The position numbers and the translations under genes are program-made. Positions 1-7,027 of a DNA stretch of 29,816 nucleotides are shown in pieces. Origin of the DNA: an uncultured Oscillospiraceae bacterium (GTDB lineage Bacteria > Bacillota > Clostridia > Oscillospirales > Ruminococcaceae); assembly GCA_910579545.1 (NCBI GenBank), contig CAJTVI010000029.1:1-29816 (forward strand). Reading direction: 5' to 3'. The number at the start of each line of letters is the position of its first letter. The first letter of the stretch is position 1. The notes beneath the pieces are model-generated. The model saw nothing but the letters and a program-made list of their open reading frames with translations, was not told the origin of the DNA and did no database searches.

Positions 1-53
1 ACTCTCCCCCACCCCCGGTTTTAGCCCCATAAAACTCCTTGAAATGGACACTC
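1..53 (-). repeat. dispersed repeat, inverted relative to the copy at 16066-16110
   Basis: Read on the minus strand, these bases contain a 22-nt stretch (32-53) that is identical to 16066-16087. A second matching block, CCGGGGGTGGGGGAGAGT (1-18), matches 16093-16110 with one change. The two blocks are joined by a spacer that is several bases longer here. The copy runs off the left edge of the window, so its full extent is unknown. No coding function is seen. Confidence 0.7.
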
Positions 54-130
54 CCGGGGCGGGGGCCCGGCCGGCAAGCCCCTGTCCCGGCCCTGGCGCC
101 CGCCGGCGCAAAAAAGTTTTGAAAAAGGGC

Positions 131-159
131 TTGACAAATCGGTTCATTGGATATATAGT
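131..159 (+). promoter_or_regulatory. strong sigma-A-type promoter, TTGACA-17-TATAGT
   Basis: TTGACA (131-136) and TATAGT (154-159) are separated by 17 nt. This is the only consensus-like promoter seen upstream of the GntR-led operon, although it lies about 400 nt before the first start codon. The -10 sits inside an 8-bp inverted repeat (141-148 and 173-180), which suggests repression by a DNA-binding protein. Confidence 0.65.
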
Positions 160-180
160 TAGTTACACAAGTAATGAACC
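141..180. promoter_or_regulatory. operator-like inverted repeat around the -10
   Basis: GGTTCATT (141-148) is the exact reverse complement of AATGAACC (173-180), and a smaller TTAC-acaa-GTAA repeat (163-174) lies inside. The arms flank the -10 hexamer. Autoregulation by the downstream GntR/YtrA-type protein is the obvious inference, since such regulators usually bind a palindrome overlapping their own promoter. No binding is demonstrated. Confidence 0.5.
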
Positions 181-258
181 ACTTAACTTGCCGCCCGCGC
201 GGCCGGCCCGCCGTCAAGGCCCGCCGGGCGTTTGGAGCAAAAGAGGCGCGGCCGGCCA

Positions 259-294
259 GCCTGACGGCGTGTTACCCCTTGTTAAGAGATGCAA
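259..294 (+). repeat. 36-nt direct repeat, copy 1
   Basis: These 36 nt recur at 510-545 with a single A/G difference (position 288 versus 539). The first 15 nt, GCCTGACGGCGTGTT, appear again at 9047-9061. The right part continues into a sequence (281-331) that is related to 26965-27007. It appears to be one member of a dispersed non-coding repeat family. Confidence 0.75.
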
Positions 295-319
295 GCATCG
301 CTTGACAAAGGGGAGCACG

Positions 320-398
320 GTTTTTGGGGCAAAAGACATAAAAAAGCAAAAAAGGTAAAAACTCTTTTGTTTTTAGAAAGAACCTTTGCCCCAAAAAC
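320..398. repeat. AT-rich inverted repeat, 14-bp perfect arms
   Basis: GTTTTTGGGGCAAA (320-333) is perfectly complementary to TTTGCCCCAAAAAC (385-398). The 51-nt loop is A/T-rich and can itself fold. It stands out from the GC-rich surroundings and lies between the two 36-nt direct repeats. It could be an attenuator in the leader of the GntR operon or the core of a miniature element; no T-run follows, so a standard terminator is unlikely. Confidence 0.6.
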
Positions 399-509
399 TC
401 CGCAGGACCGGCAGGGCAAGGCCAGTGGTGCGATGGCAAGGCGGCGTGCCGCGGGAAGCCTTGGTGGCTTCCAAGGTGCGCCAACGCAGCCAGCGTGCCG
501 CTGGAGTTG

Positions 510-545
510 GCCTGACGGCGTGTTACCCCTTGTTAAGGGATGCAA
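510..545 (+). repeat. 36-nt direct repeat, copy 2
   Basis: This is the second copy of the 259-294 repeat with one mismatch, ending 12 nt before the GntR start codon. The 215 bp between the copies hold the AT-rich inverted repeat and a GGAAGCC/GGCTTCC hairpin (454-472). Confidence 0.75.
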
Positions 546-557
546 TAAAGGAAAGAG

Positions 558-950
558 GTGGAAGGATTGCAGGGATCCCTCAATGACCAGGCCTCCATTT
601 ATCTACAGATCGCCCGGATGCTGGAGGACGGCGTTCTGCGCGGCATCTACCCCGAGGAGGAGCAGGCGCCCAGCACCAACGAGCTGGCGCGCGCCTACAG
701 CATCAACCCGGCCACCGCGGCCAAGGGCATCAACCTGCTGGTAGACAAGGGCGTCTTGTACAAAAAGCGGGGCATTGGCATGTTTGTGGCGGCGGGGGCC
801 GCCGGGGCCATCCGGGCCGAGCGCCGGGAGGCCTTTTACGAAAACTACGTCACCGCACTGGTGCGGGAGGGCCAGAGCCTTGGCCTTACGGCTGAGGAGA
901 TGGCCGAAATGGTGGCCCGCGCGGCCAAAGGAGGAACACATCATGAATGA
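558..950 (+). CDS. GntR-family (YtrA-type) transcriptional regulator
   Basis: A 130-aa protein consisting of an N-terminal winged HTH (about residues 14-78, with the typical STNELARAYSINPATAAKG recognition region followed by a GVLYKKRGIGMFV wing) and a short helical tail. YtrA-type GntR proteins are this short and lack a large ligand domain; they usually repress an adjacent ABC transporter operon. GTG at 558 is chosen because AAAGGAAAG lies just upstream; a TTG at 567 is an alternative. The 3' end overlaps the ATPase start by 8 nt, so the two are translationally coupled. The likely target is the promoter at 131-159 with its inverted repeat. The inducer is unknown; cell-envelope stress is common in the family but is not shown here. 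Confidence 0.9.
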   Translation: MEGLQGSLNDQASIYLQIARMLEDGVLRGIYPEEEQAPSTNELARAYSINPATAAKGINLLVDKGVLYKKRGIGMFVAAGAAGAIRAERREAFYENYVTALVREGQSLGLTAEEMAEMVARAAKGGTHHE

Positions 951-1872
951 GCAAACCGCAAAAAGCCTTGTGGCAAAGGGCGTGTGCAAGGCGTATGGCA
1001 AAAAGCAGGTGCTGCACAACCTGGACCTTACCTTAGAGCCCGGCCGCATCTATGGGCTGATCGGCCGCAACGGCGCGGGCAAAACCACCCTGCTGGGCAT
1101 CCTTACCGCCCAGAACACCCTCGACGCCGGCACCGTTGCCTACGGCGGCGCGCCGGTGTGGGAGAACCCGGCGGCCCTGGCCGACATCTGCTTTTCGCGG
1201 GAGTTATCCCCCAACCTGCTGATGGGCCAGAACACCCTCAAGGTGCGGGACTACCTGCGCGCCGCCCGGGTCTACTACCCCCATTGGGACGAGGAGTACG
1301 CCAAGCGGCTGATCGCCGAGTTTGGCCTTGAGACAAAAACCAAGATCTACAAGCTCAGCAAGGGGATGCTGAGCATGGTCACCATCGTGCTGGCGCTGGC
1401 CAGCCGCGCGCCGCTGACCATCCTGGACGAGCCGGTGGCCGGGCTGGACGTGGTGGCGCGGGAGCGGTTTTACCAGCTGCTGCTCGAGGACCAGATGGCC
1501 ACCGGCCGCAGCTTTGTGGTCTCCACCCACATCATCGAGGAGGCCGCCGCCGTGTTTGAGGAGGTGGTGCTGCTGGACGAGGGGCACATCATCGAAAAAT
1601 GCCCCACCGACGAGCTGGTAAGCCAGTTCTGCTGCGTCTGCGGCCACGAGCAGGCGGTAAGCGCCCTCTGCGCCGCCCTTGGCGCGGACCCGCTCGAGGC
1701 CCAGGCGCTGGGCCGGCAAAAGGCCGTGACCCTGCGGGTTTCGGCCGAGCGGGCCGGGCAGGCCGCCGCCGAACAGGGGCTGGATCTGGATATTTCGGCC
1801 CTCAACCTGCAAAAGGTCTTTGTGGCCCTCTGCGGGCACGAGCATGCCATGCCGGCACAAAAGGGGGCGTAA
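943..1872 (+). CDS. ABC transporter ATP-binding protein (YtrB/CcmA-like)
   Basis: A 309-aa nucleotide-binding subunit. Walker A is GRNGAGKT (41-48), the signature is a variant LSKGM (138-142) instead of LSGGQ, Walker B is LTILDE (158-163) with catalytic Glu163, and the switch His is 196 in STHIIEE. The first 210 residues are the ATPase; the last ~90 form an accessory domain typical of exporters with separate membrane subunits. It starts at ATG 943, preceded by AAAGGAGG, and overlaps the regulator. Two membrane subunits follow at once. It should drive an ABC-2-like export or antibiotic/stress-response transporter in the cytoplasmic membrane. The substrate cannot be read from the sequence. Confidence 0.92.
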   Translation: MNEQTAKSLVAKGVCKAYGKKQVLHNLDLTLEPGRIYGLIGRNGAGKTTLLGILTAQNTLDAGTVAYGGAPVWENPAALADICFSRELSPNLLMGQNTLKVRDYLRAARVYYPHWDEEYAKRLIAEFGLETKTKIYKLSKGMLSMVTIVLALASRAPLTILDEPVAGLDVVARERFYQLLLEDQMATGRSFVVSTHIIEEAAAVFEEVVLLDEGHIIEKCPTDELVSQFCCVCGHEQAVSALCAALGADPLEAQALGRQKAVTLRVSAERAGQAAAEQGLDLDISALNLQKVFVALCGHEHAMPAQKGA

Positions 1873-1875
1873 CGC

Positions 1876-2547
1876 ATGGGCAAAACGATGCGCGTTTTGG
1901 TGCGGGGCGGGCTGTGGATATACCTTGCCATCACGGTCTGCTTTGCGGCGGTCACGGTGGGCGGGGTAGCCCTGTTTGGGGGCAAAAACCTCTTTGGCAC
2001 CTATCTGCTCTCCAACAGCCTGCTGTGCGTCATGTTCTACCTGATGTCCGGCGTGATGCTGGGCAGCATCTGGCCCGGGCTCTGCCTCTCGATGGGGGCC
2101 ACCCGGCGGCAGTTTTTTGCCGGGCTGCAGGCCGCCATGCTGCTTGGCCTTGCGGCCTATCTCGCCATCATGGCGGCGGTCGGCGCGGCGGTCCAGCAGC
2201 TGCTGGCGGCCGGCCGGATGGAGTTCGCGGCTGATTTTATGCTGCTGCGGGTGGACACCCCGGCCGCCCTTGTGCAGGCGGTGGGGCTGCTGGCCGTGTT
2301 TGGGCAGCTGGGGGTTTTGCTGGGGCTTTTAAGCGCCCGGATAGGCCGCATTGGGTATGTGGCAAGCATGGTGCTCATCATCCTGTTCTGCATCGCCCTC
2401 TACCTTGTGGTGGGTTTTGGGCAAACCGGGCTGTTCAATATGCCAATGCTTTTGCAGCCCGGCCCGCTGGGCGGCGTCTGCTGCGCGCTGGCGCTGGCTG
2501 CGGCCATGGGCTGCGGCGGGCTGCTGCGGCGGTTTGCCGTACAATAA
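1876..2547 (+). CDS. ABC transporter membrane subunit A
   Basis: A 223-aa protein that is almost entirely hydrophobic, with about six predicted membrane helices (roughly residues 11-31, 46-70, 85-110, 128-152, 160-190 and 196-215). It begins 3 nt after the ATPase stop. Between the second and third helices it carries LSMGATRR, the same octapeptide found in the next gene, suggesting that the two are diverged duplicates forming a heterodimeric permease; the loop may contact the ATPase. No named family was recognised with certainty. The putative channel partner is the product of 943-1872. Confidence 0.8.
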   Translation: MGKTMRVLVRGGLWIYLAITVCFAAVTVGGVALFGGKNLFGTYLLSNSLLCVMFYLMSGVMLGSIWPGLCLSMGATRRQFFAGLQAAMLLGLAAYLAIMAAVGAAVQQLLAAGRMEFAADFMLLRVDTPAALVQAVGLLAVFGQLGVLLGLLSARIGRIGYVASMVLIILFCIALYLVVGFGQTGLFNMPMLLQPGPLGGVCCALALAAAMGCGGLLRRFAVQ

Positions 2548-2560
2548 GGAGGAATGCTTT

Positions 2561-3274
2561 GTGTTTCGCTTTTTAAAGGGGCAGTTCTGGCTCAACCACC
2601 CCGACCATAAGATCGTGCTGGCCCTTGGGGCCGGCGTGGGGTTGGCGGCCGAGGCCCTGACCGTTTTTATGACCCTGTATACCCGCGAGCCCTACACCGT
2701 GCTGCTGGGCAGCGGCGTCACCCTGGTCCTGGGGCTGTTTTTCCTCACCCTGATCTTTGCCGGGCACTTTTTTATCGAGTTTGACATCGGCCTCTCGATG
2801 GGGGCCACCCGGCGGCGGATGCTGGCGGCCGGGCTGTTCAACTGCCTCTGCCTTGAGGGGGTTTTGCTGGCGGTCACGGCGGCGCTGCGCGCTTTGGAGT
2901 GGGCGGTGTATGTGGGCTGGCTGCAAAAAAGCCTGCCGGGCCTTCTGCCCGCGGTGGACTTTCTGGGCGTGCTGCTGGGCCTGCCGCTCTGGGGCAAGCT
3001 GCTTTTGCTGGCCGGGCCGATCTTTCTGGGCTTTGTGGGCGGGGTGCTCATCCAGCGGTTTGGCCGCCGGGGCTTTTGGGTGCTGTGGGGGGCCTTTATG
3101 CTCGGGTTTGTGCTGCCCAGCAACGCCCTCTCGTGGGATACCGAGCTCCTGCACACCGCGGCCGGCCTTGCCGGGCTGCTGGGCATGCTGGGCTGGATCG
3201 GCGCGGCAGCCGCGGCGGCGCTGGGCGGCTGGGCCGTCTGGCTGGCGCTGCACGCCAGCGTGCGCAGCGAATGA
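2561..3274 (+). CDS. ABC transporter membrane subunit B
   Basis: A 237-aa multi-helix membrane protein. The open frame extends far upstream, but GTG 2561 is chosen: AAGGAGG lies 8 nt before it and only 13 nt separate it from the previous stop. The N-terminus is short and cytoplasmic (VFRFLKGQFWLNHPDHK), then about six helices follow. The LSMGATRRRM segment corresponds to LSMGATRRQF in subunit A, supporting a paralogous pair. It probably forms the second half of the exporter with the upstream ATPase. Substrate unknown. Confidence 0.8.
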   Translation: MFRFLKGQFWLNHPDHKIVLALGAGVGLAAEALTVFMTLYTREPYTVLLGSGVTLVLGLFFLTLIFAGHFFIEFDIGLSMGATRRRMLAAGLFNCLCLEGVLLAVTAALRALEWAVYVGWLQKSLPGLLPAVDFLGVLLGLPLWGKLLLLAGPIFLGFVGGVLIQRFGRRGFWVLWGAFMLGFVLPSNALSWDTELLHTAAGLAGLLGMLGWIGAAAAAALGGWAVWLALHASVRSE

Positions 3275-3294
3275 GTTAAAAGGAGGCTTTTCAG

Positions 3295-3474
3295 ATGGCA
3301 AAATCCGATCGCTTTGAGATCCTGCACAAGGAGGGCAGCGCCCTCGCCAATGCCCAGCGGATGGTGCTGGTGGACCGGGAAACCGGGGTGACCTACCTCT
3401 TTATCCAGGCCGGGTATTCCGGCGGGCTGTCCCCCCTGCTGGATGCCGGGGGCAAGCCGGTCATCACACGGTAA
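3295..3474 (+). CDS. DUF6440 family small protein
   Basis: A 59-aa protein with AAAGGAGG 8 nt before ATG 3295. Residues 24-59 (VLVDRETGVTYLFIQAGYS, then GGLSPLLDAGGKPVI) fit the DUF6440 pattern of a short beta-rich domain found as a stand-alone protein in many Firmicutes. The function of that family is unknown to me. It closes the GntR-ABC operon, 20 nt after subunit B and just before a terminator, so it may be a transporter accessory or simply a co-transcribed passenger. Confidence 0.85.
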   Translation: MAKSDRFEILHKEGSALANAQRMVLVDRETGVTYLFIQAGYSGGLSPLLDAGGKPVITR

Positions 3475-3484
3475 AAGGGTTTGG

Positions 3485-3520
3485 AGCCGCCTGCCGCAGC
3501 CTGCGGGGGGCGGCTTTCTT
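3485..3520 (+). terminator. intrinsic terminator after the DUF6440 gene
   Basis: The stem AGCCGCC (3485-3491) pairs with GGCGGCT (3509-3515), the interior can pair further, and TTCTT with a later T-run follows. It ends the first operon. Confidence 0.75.
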
Positions 3521-3547
3521 GTGTTTTTGGGCGGGATGGGGTACAAT
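3519..3547 (+). promoter_or_regulatory. promoter of the DUF2142 gene
   Basis: TTGTGT (3519-3524) and TACAAT (3542-3547) are separated by 17 nt, directly after the terminator and about 30 nt before the next start codon. The -35 is only half consensus; the -10 is good. Confidence 0.6.
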
Positions 3548-3579
3548 AGGGGCACCACACCAAAAAAGGGGGCGGGCGC

Positions 3580-5853
3580 ATGGGCGGCAAACAACCGGCG
3601 GGCTGGATCGCCCGGCTGCGGGGCCATAAGCGGCTTTGGCAGTGGGCCGCGCTCTGCGCCGCCTGCCTGCTGGCGCTGGGCTGGGCCTTTTTGGTCACCA
3701 CCCGGGCCGCGAACGGCCGCTCGGAGTACGAGATCGTCAACGACGAATACAGCCAGGCCCTTGCCCCCGCCGACCCCGCCGCCGGGTTTATGCAGGAACT
3801 GGTGATCGGGCCGGACACCCCGCTCTACGGGGTGCGGCTGCTCTTTACCACCTATGACCGGGTGGCGCGCGGCGCCCTGCATGTGGACCTGCTGAACGAA
3901 AACCTCGAGCCGCTGGCCCACGCCGGCTGCGCGCTCACCGAGCTGCTGGACAATACCTTTAAGGCCCTGATCTTTGATGCGCCTGTCGCCCCATCGGCCG
4001 GGCAGGCGCGGGTGTTTTTGCACATTTATACCGAGCCGGAAACCCCGGAGGACGTCATCGGCCTCTGGTGCAGCGAAAAAGCCCTGCCGGGGTTTGCGCT
4101 GTATGACGCGGGCGCGGAGCCGCCGGCCGGCGGGGCCCTTGGCACCGCGGCGCTGCAATATGTGGCGGACCATACCGGCACCTGGGCCAATCGGCTCTTT
4201 TGGGCGCCGGCGGCCCTGTTGGCCCTGGCCGTGCTGGGCAGCTTTTGGCTGGCGGTCGTGCGCCGTGCGTCGGCTTGGCGGGTGTTCTCTTTTGCGGCGG
4301 CGGTGCTGGGGCTCTGCTTTGCGCTGGTTACCCCGCCCCTGGCCGCGCCGGACGAGTACAGCCACGCCGCGGCCAGCTACGCCATGGCCAGCCGGGCGCT
4401 GGGCCAGCCGGAGTTTGACCCCGAGGGCCGGCTGCTGATGCGTGCGTGCGACGCCCCCTATATGACCCGCGGCACCGGCGAGGTGGGCATGTTTGCCTAT
4501 AAGCGGCTGGCACAGCACCTGGCCGAGGCCGGCTGCGCGGGCGAGGCGTGCGTGCCGGTGCGGGTCAGCGTGCCCTACAAGCCGGTGCCGCTGCCCTACC
4601 TTGCGCCGGCGGGGGGCATGCTGCTGGCGCGGGTGCTGGGGCTTGGCTTTTACGGCATGCTGCTGGCCGGCCGGCTGGCAAACCTTGCCCAGTATCTCCT
4701 GCTGGCCGGCTTTGCGGTGCGGCATATCCCGCGGGGCAAAACCCTGCTGTTCTGCACGGCGCTGCTGCCCATGAGCCTGCAGCTGGCGGCCAGCTTTTCG
4801 CCCGACGCGCTGGTGCTGGGCCTGGGCTTTGCGCTGCTGGCCCTGGTGCTGGAGTGCGCGGAACAAAAAACGCCGGTCAGCCGCGGGCAGGCGGCGGGGC
4901 TGGTGGCCCTCTCGGCTCTCATCGCCCCCTGCAAGGCCATCTACCTTGGCATGGCCGCCCTCTGTTTTTTGGTGCCGGCGGCCCGTTTTGAGCTGCCCGG
5001 GGGCCGGCTTTCGGGGGTGCGGCGTGCGCGGCTGGTGCGGTTTGGCTGCTGCGGCGCGGCGCTGCTTTGCTGGTGCTTTTACCATGCCGAATACCTCGGC
5101 TATACCTTCCGGGACCTGCGGCTGGGGGCGCTGCCTTATCTGGCCCTGGCCGTGGCACTGGCCGCCGGGCTCTGGTACGCTTTGCGCGGGCCAGAGGGGC
5201 CGCTGGGCCCCAAGCTGCGGCGTGGGCTGCTGCTTTTATGCGGCGCGGCAGTGCTGGGCGGGGCGGTGTTTTTGGCCCTGTTTGTAAAAATGGGGGGCGA
5301 CTACACCCCCGAAGAGCTGCTGGCGGGCATGCAGCCCAACGGCGATTCCATCTACACCTGGTCGGCGGGGTACCTGCTGCGGCATCTGCCCGGCGCGGCA
5401 AAGCTGCTGGCCGCCACCTTTACCGACGGCGCGGCCGCCCTTTTGCAGGGGCTGGTGGGCACGGCTTTGGGCGAACCGATCGTGTTTACCGCCGAGGCCA
5501 GCTGGATCTATACCCTTTTGCTGGCGGCGCTGCTGGCCCTTGCGGCCCTGCGCACCCAAAACGCCCCGCCCCGCCTGGGGGCGGCTGCGCGCTGGCTGCT
5601 GGGGCTGGAGGCGCTTTTGGCGGCCGGGCTCTCGGTGCTGGCCTGCCTGATGTGGACCCCCATCAACTACGGCCACCTCTTTGGTTTGCAGGGGCGGTAC
5701 CTGCTGCCGGTGCTGCCCATGGCGCTGCTGCTGTGGGGCGAAACCGACCTTGTGGCCCTCAAGCGGCCGGCCGGGGCGGGGCTGCGGGTTTGCAGCGTCT
5801 GCCTTACGGCGCTGGTGCTTTTGCAGGCGGTGGGCCTTTACGCGGCCATGTAG
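3580..5853 (+). CDS. DUF2142 family polytopic membrane protein
   Basis: A 757-aa membrane protein. A single helix (about 22-42) precedes a ~160-residue extracytoplasmic domain (about 43-205), then ten or more helices follow to the C-terminus. Diagnostic DUF2142 features are PPLAAPDEYSH near residue 250, with the acidic pair after a helix as in GT-C-like glycosyltransferases, and SFSPDALVLGLGF near residue 407. The family is commonly found near cell-surface polysaccharide genes and is suspected to act in glycan assembly or transfer, but no activity is established. ATG 3580 is chosen because AAAAAAGGGGG precedes it. It is monocistronic here, between two promoters. It is longer than many family members because of the N-terminal domain. 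Confidence 0.8.
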   Translation: MGGKQPAGWIARLRGHKRLWQWAALCAACLLALGWAFLVTTRAANGRSEYEIVNDEYSQALAPADPAAGFMQELVIGPDTPLYGVRLLFTTYDRVARGALHVDLLNENLEPLAHAGCALTELLDNTFKALIFDAPVAPSAGQARVFLHIYTEPETPEDVIGLWCSEKALPGFALYDAGAEPPAGGALGTAALQYVADHTGTWANRLFWAPAALLALAVLGSFWLAVVRRASAWRVFSFAAAVLGLCFALVTPPLAAPDEYSHAAASYAMASRALGQPEFDPEGRLLMRACDAPYMTRGTGEVGMFAYKRLAQHLAEAGCAGEACVPVRVSVPYKPVPLPYLAPAGGMLLARVLGLGFYGMLLAGRLANLAQYLLLAGFAVRHIPRGKTLLFCTALLPMSLQLAASFSPDALVLGLGFALLALVLECAEQKTPVSRGQAAGLVALSALIAPCKAIYLGMAALCFLVPAARFELPGGRLSGVRRARLVRFGCCGAALLCWCFYHAEYLGYTFRDLRLGALPYLALAVALAAGLWYALRGPEGPLGPKLRRGLLLLCGAAVLGGAVFLALFVKMGGDYTPEELLAGMQPNGDSIYTWSAGYLLRHLPGAAKLLAATFTDGAAALLQGLVGTALGEPIVFTAEASWIYTLLLAALLALAALRTQNAPPRLGAAARWLLGLEALLAAGLSVLACLMWTPINYGHLFGLQGRYLLPVLPMALLLWGETDLVALKRPAGAGLRVCSVCLTALVLLQAVGLYAAM

Positions 5854-5887
5854 GCGGCGTTTTTGCGGCTTTTGGGCAAAAAAGCAC

Positions 5888-5916
5888 TTGCGCGGCCGGG
5901 GCCTTTGTGCTACAAT
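5888..5916 (+). promoter_or_regulatory. rplS promoter
   Basis: TTGCGC (5888-5893) and TACAAT (5911-5916) are separated by exactly 17 nt. Transcription would begin near 5923, giving a leader of about 120 nt before rplS. Confidence 0.7.
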
Positions 5917-5922
5917 AGACAG

Positions 5923-6040
5923 GCGTTAGTGTCCGCTGGCCCCACCAGCGGGGTTAATGGCATACATTAAACGGGCGGTCCTCTGCCGCGCCCAGCTTTG
6001 CGGCGCCGGGCATGAACGTCATAAAAAATGGAGGAAGCTT
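5923..6040 (+). ncRNA. L19-leader-like cis-regulatory RNA
   Basis: The rplS leader holds two perfect hairpins: CCGCTGG-cccca-CCAGCGG (5933-5951) and TTAATG-gcata-CATTAA (5954-5970), followed by a G/C-rich segment up to the ribosome site. Firmicutes carry a structured L19 leader (Rfam L19_leader) thought to allow autoregulation by L19. Position and hairpin arrangement fit that family; membership is my inference and was not tested against the model. Confidence 0.6.
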
Positions 6041-6043
6041 AGA

Positions 6044-6385
6044 ATGGACGCAATCAAAAAGATCACCGAGGGCATGGTCAAGGAGAACCGCCCCCAGTTT
6101 GCGGTGGGCGACACCGTGCGTGTGTCGGTGCGCATCAAGGAGGGTGAGCGCGAGCGCATCCAGGCCTTTGAGGGCACCGTGATCGGCAAAAAGCACGGCG
6201 GCGTGGCCGAAACCTTTACCGTGCGCCGCACCTCTTACGGCGTGGGCGTCGAGCGCGTGTTCCCGGTCAACTCCCCCTTTGTGGAAAAGGTCGAGGTGGT
6301 ACGCCGGGGCAAGGTGCGCCGCGCAAAGCTCTTTTATCTGCGCGGCCGTACCGGCAAGGCTGCCAAGGTCAAGGAGCTGCTGTAA
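6044..6385 (+). CDS. rplS: 50S ribosomal protein L19
   Basis: A 113-aa protein, normal length for bacterial L19. It shows the family core FAVGDTVRVSVRIKEGERERIQAFEG and the C-terminal RRGKVRRAKLFYLRGRTGKAA (quoted in parts). L19 lies at the 30S-50S interface. The frame is open further upstream, but ATG 6044 is the conserved start and has GGAGG 10 nt before it. It is the first gene of the rplS-lepB-rbgA-rnhB-yraN cluster, an arrangement common in Firmicutes. A hairpin with a T-run follows and may reduce readthrough into lepB. Confidence 0.97.
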   Translation: MDAIKKITEGMVKENRPQFAVGDTVRVSVRIKEGERERIQAFEGTVIGKKHGGVAETFTVRRTSYGVGVERVFPVNSPFVEKVEVVRRGKVRRAKLFYLRGRTGKAAKVKELL

Positions 6386-6405
6386 GCATCGCGTACAAAA
6401 AGGAG

Positions 6406-6436
6406 GGGGGACAATTTCGATTGTCTCCCTTTTTCT
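6406..6436 (+). terminator. UUCG-loop terminator or attenuator between rplS and lepB
   Basis: GGGGGACAAT (6406-6415) pairs with ATTGTCTCCC (6420-6429), including one G-T pair, around a TTCG tetraloop and is followed by TTTTTCTTT. It looks like an efficient intrinsic terminator, so lepB and the genes after it probably depend on partial readthrough or a promoter not recognised here. Confidence 0.8.
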
Positions 6437-6487
6437 TTACCGCCCGGTGGGCCGGGCGGAGAACTGAACGAAAGGGGAGAGGCGGCC

Positions 6488-7027
6488 TTGGAGGCAAAAC
6501 GCGCTGCGCGCAACCTGAACCTGCTGGAGTGGTACGACGCGCTGGTGTTCGCGCTGGCGGTTTTGGTGGCGTTTTTTATCTTTTTTGCCCGGGTGGTGGC
6601 GGTGGACGGCTCCTCCATGCTGCCCACCCTTACCAACGGCGACCGCTTAATCGTGCGCAGCATCGGCTATAAGCCCGCCGCGGGCGACATTGTGGTCATC
6701 GACAGCTACATCAACTACGGCAAGCCCCTGGTCAAGCGGGTCATCGCGGTGGGGGGCGACACGGTGGACCTGGACCCCGCCGCCGGCCAGGTGCTGGTAA
6801 ACGGCCAGCCGCTGGACGAGCCGTATCTGGCCGAGCCCACCACCGAGACCGGGGATATGCAGTTCCCCCTGGTGGTGCCCCAGGGCAGCGTGTTTGTGAT
6901 GGGCGACAACCGCCAGCACTCCACCGACAGCCGGTTTGCCAGCATCGGCTTTATCGACGTGCGGGACATTCTGGGCGAGGCGGTGCTGCGGGTCTTCCCG
7001 CTGGATAAGGCGGGTAAGGTCGCATGA
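6488..7027 (+). CDS. lepB: type I signal peptidase
   Basis: A 179-aa membrane-bound serine peptidase that cleaves Sec/Tat signal peptides outside the membrane. One N-terminal membrane anchor (about 17-37) precedes the catalytic domain. Box B is GSSMLPTL with nucleophile Ser43, box D is VKRVIAVGGD with general base Lys83, and box E is GDNRQHSTDSR. This is the small Gram-positive SipS-like type. The TTG start (6488) is preceded by AAAGGGGAGAGG; no better in-frame ATG exists before the anchor. It overlaps rbgA by 4 nt (ATGA). Confidence 0.95.
   Translation: MEAKRAARNLNLLEWYDALVFALAVLVAFFIFFARVVAVDGSSMLPTLTNGDRLIVRSIGYKPAAGDIVVIDSYINYGKPLVKRVIAVGGDTVDLDPAAGQVLVNGQPLDEPYLAEPTTETGDMQFPLVVPQGSVFVMGDNRQHSTDSRFASIGFIDVRDILGEAVLRVFPLDKAGKVA

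Noticed and set aside
259..545. CRISPR array
   Set aside because: Only two 36-nt copies 215 bp apart, with no regular spacers and no cas genes. The QxxxY nuclease motif on the island is not accompanied by other Cas proteins.
44..744. Small open frames in the first 557 bases and across the GntR start
   Set aside because: They run through repeats and promoter elements, have no ribosome sites and show no protein-like composition.
2692..5085. 797-codon open frame on the minus strand opposite the permease and DUF2142 genes
   Set aside because: High GC removes stop codons from antisense frames. The translation is Arg/Gln/Pro-rich with no domain, and the plus-strand genes have clear families and ribosome sites.
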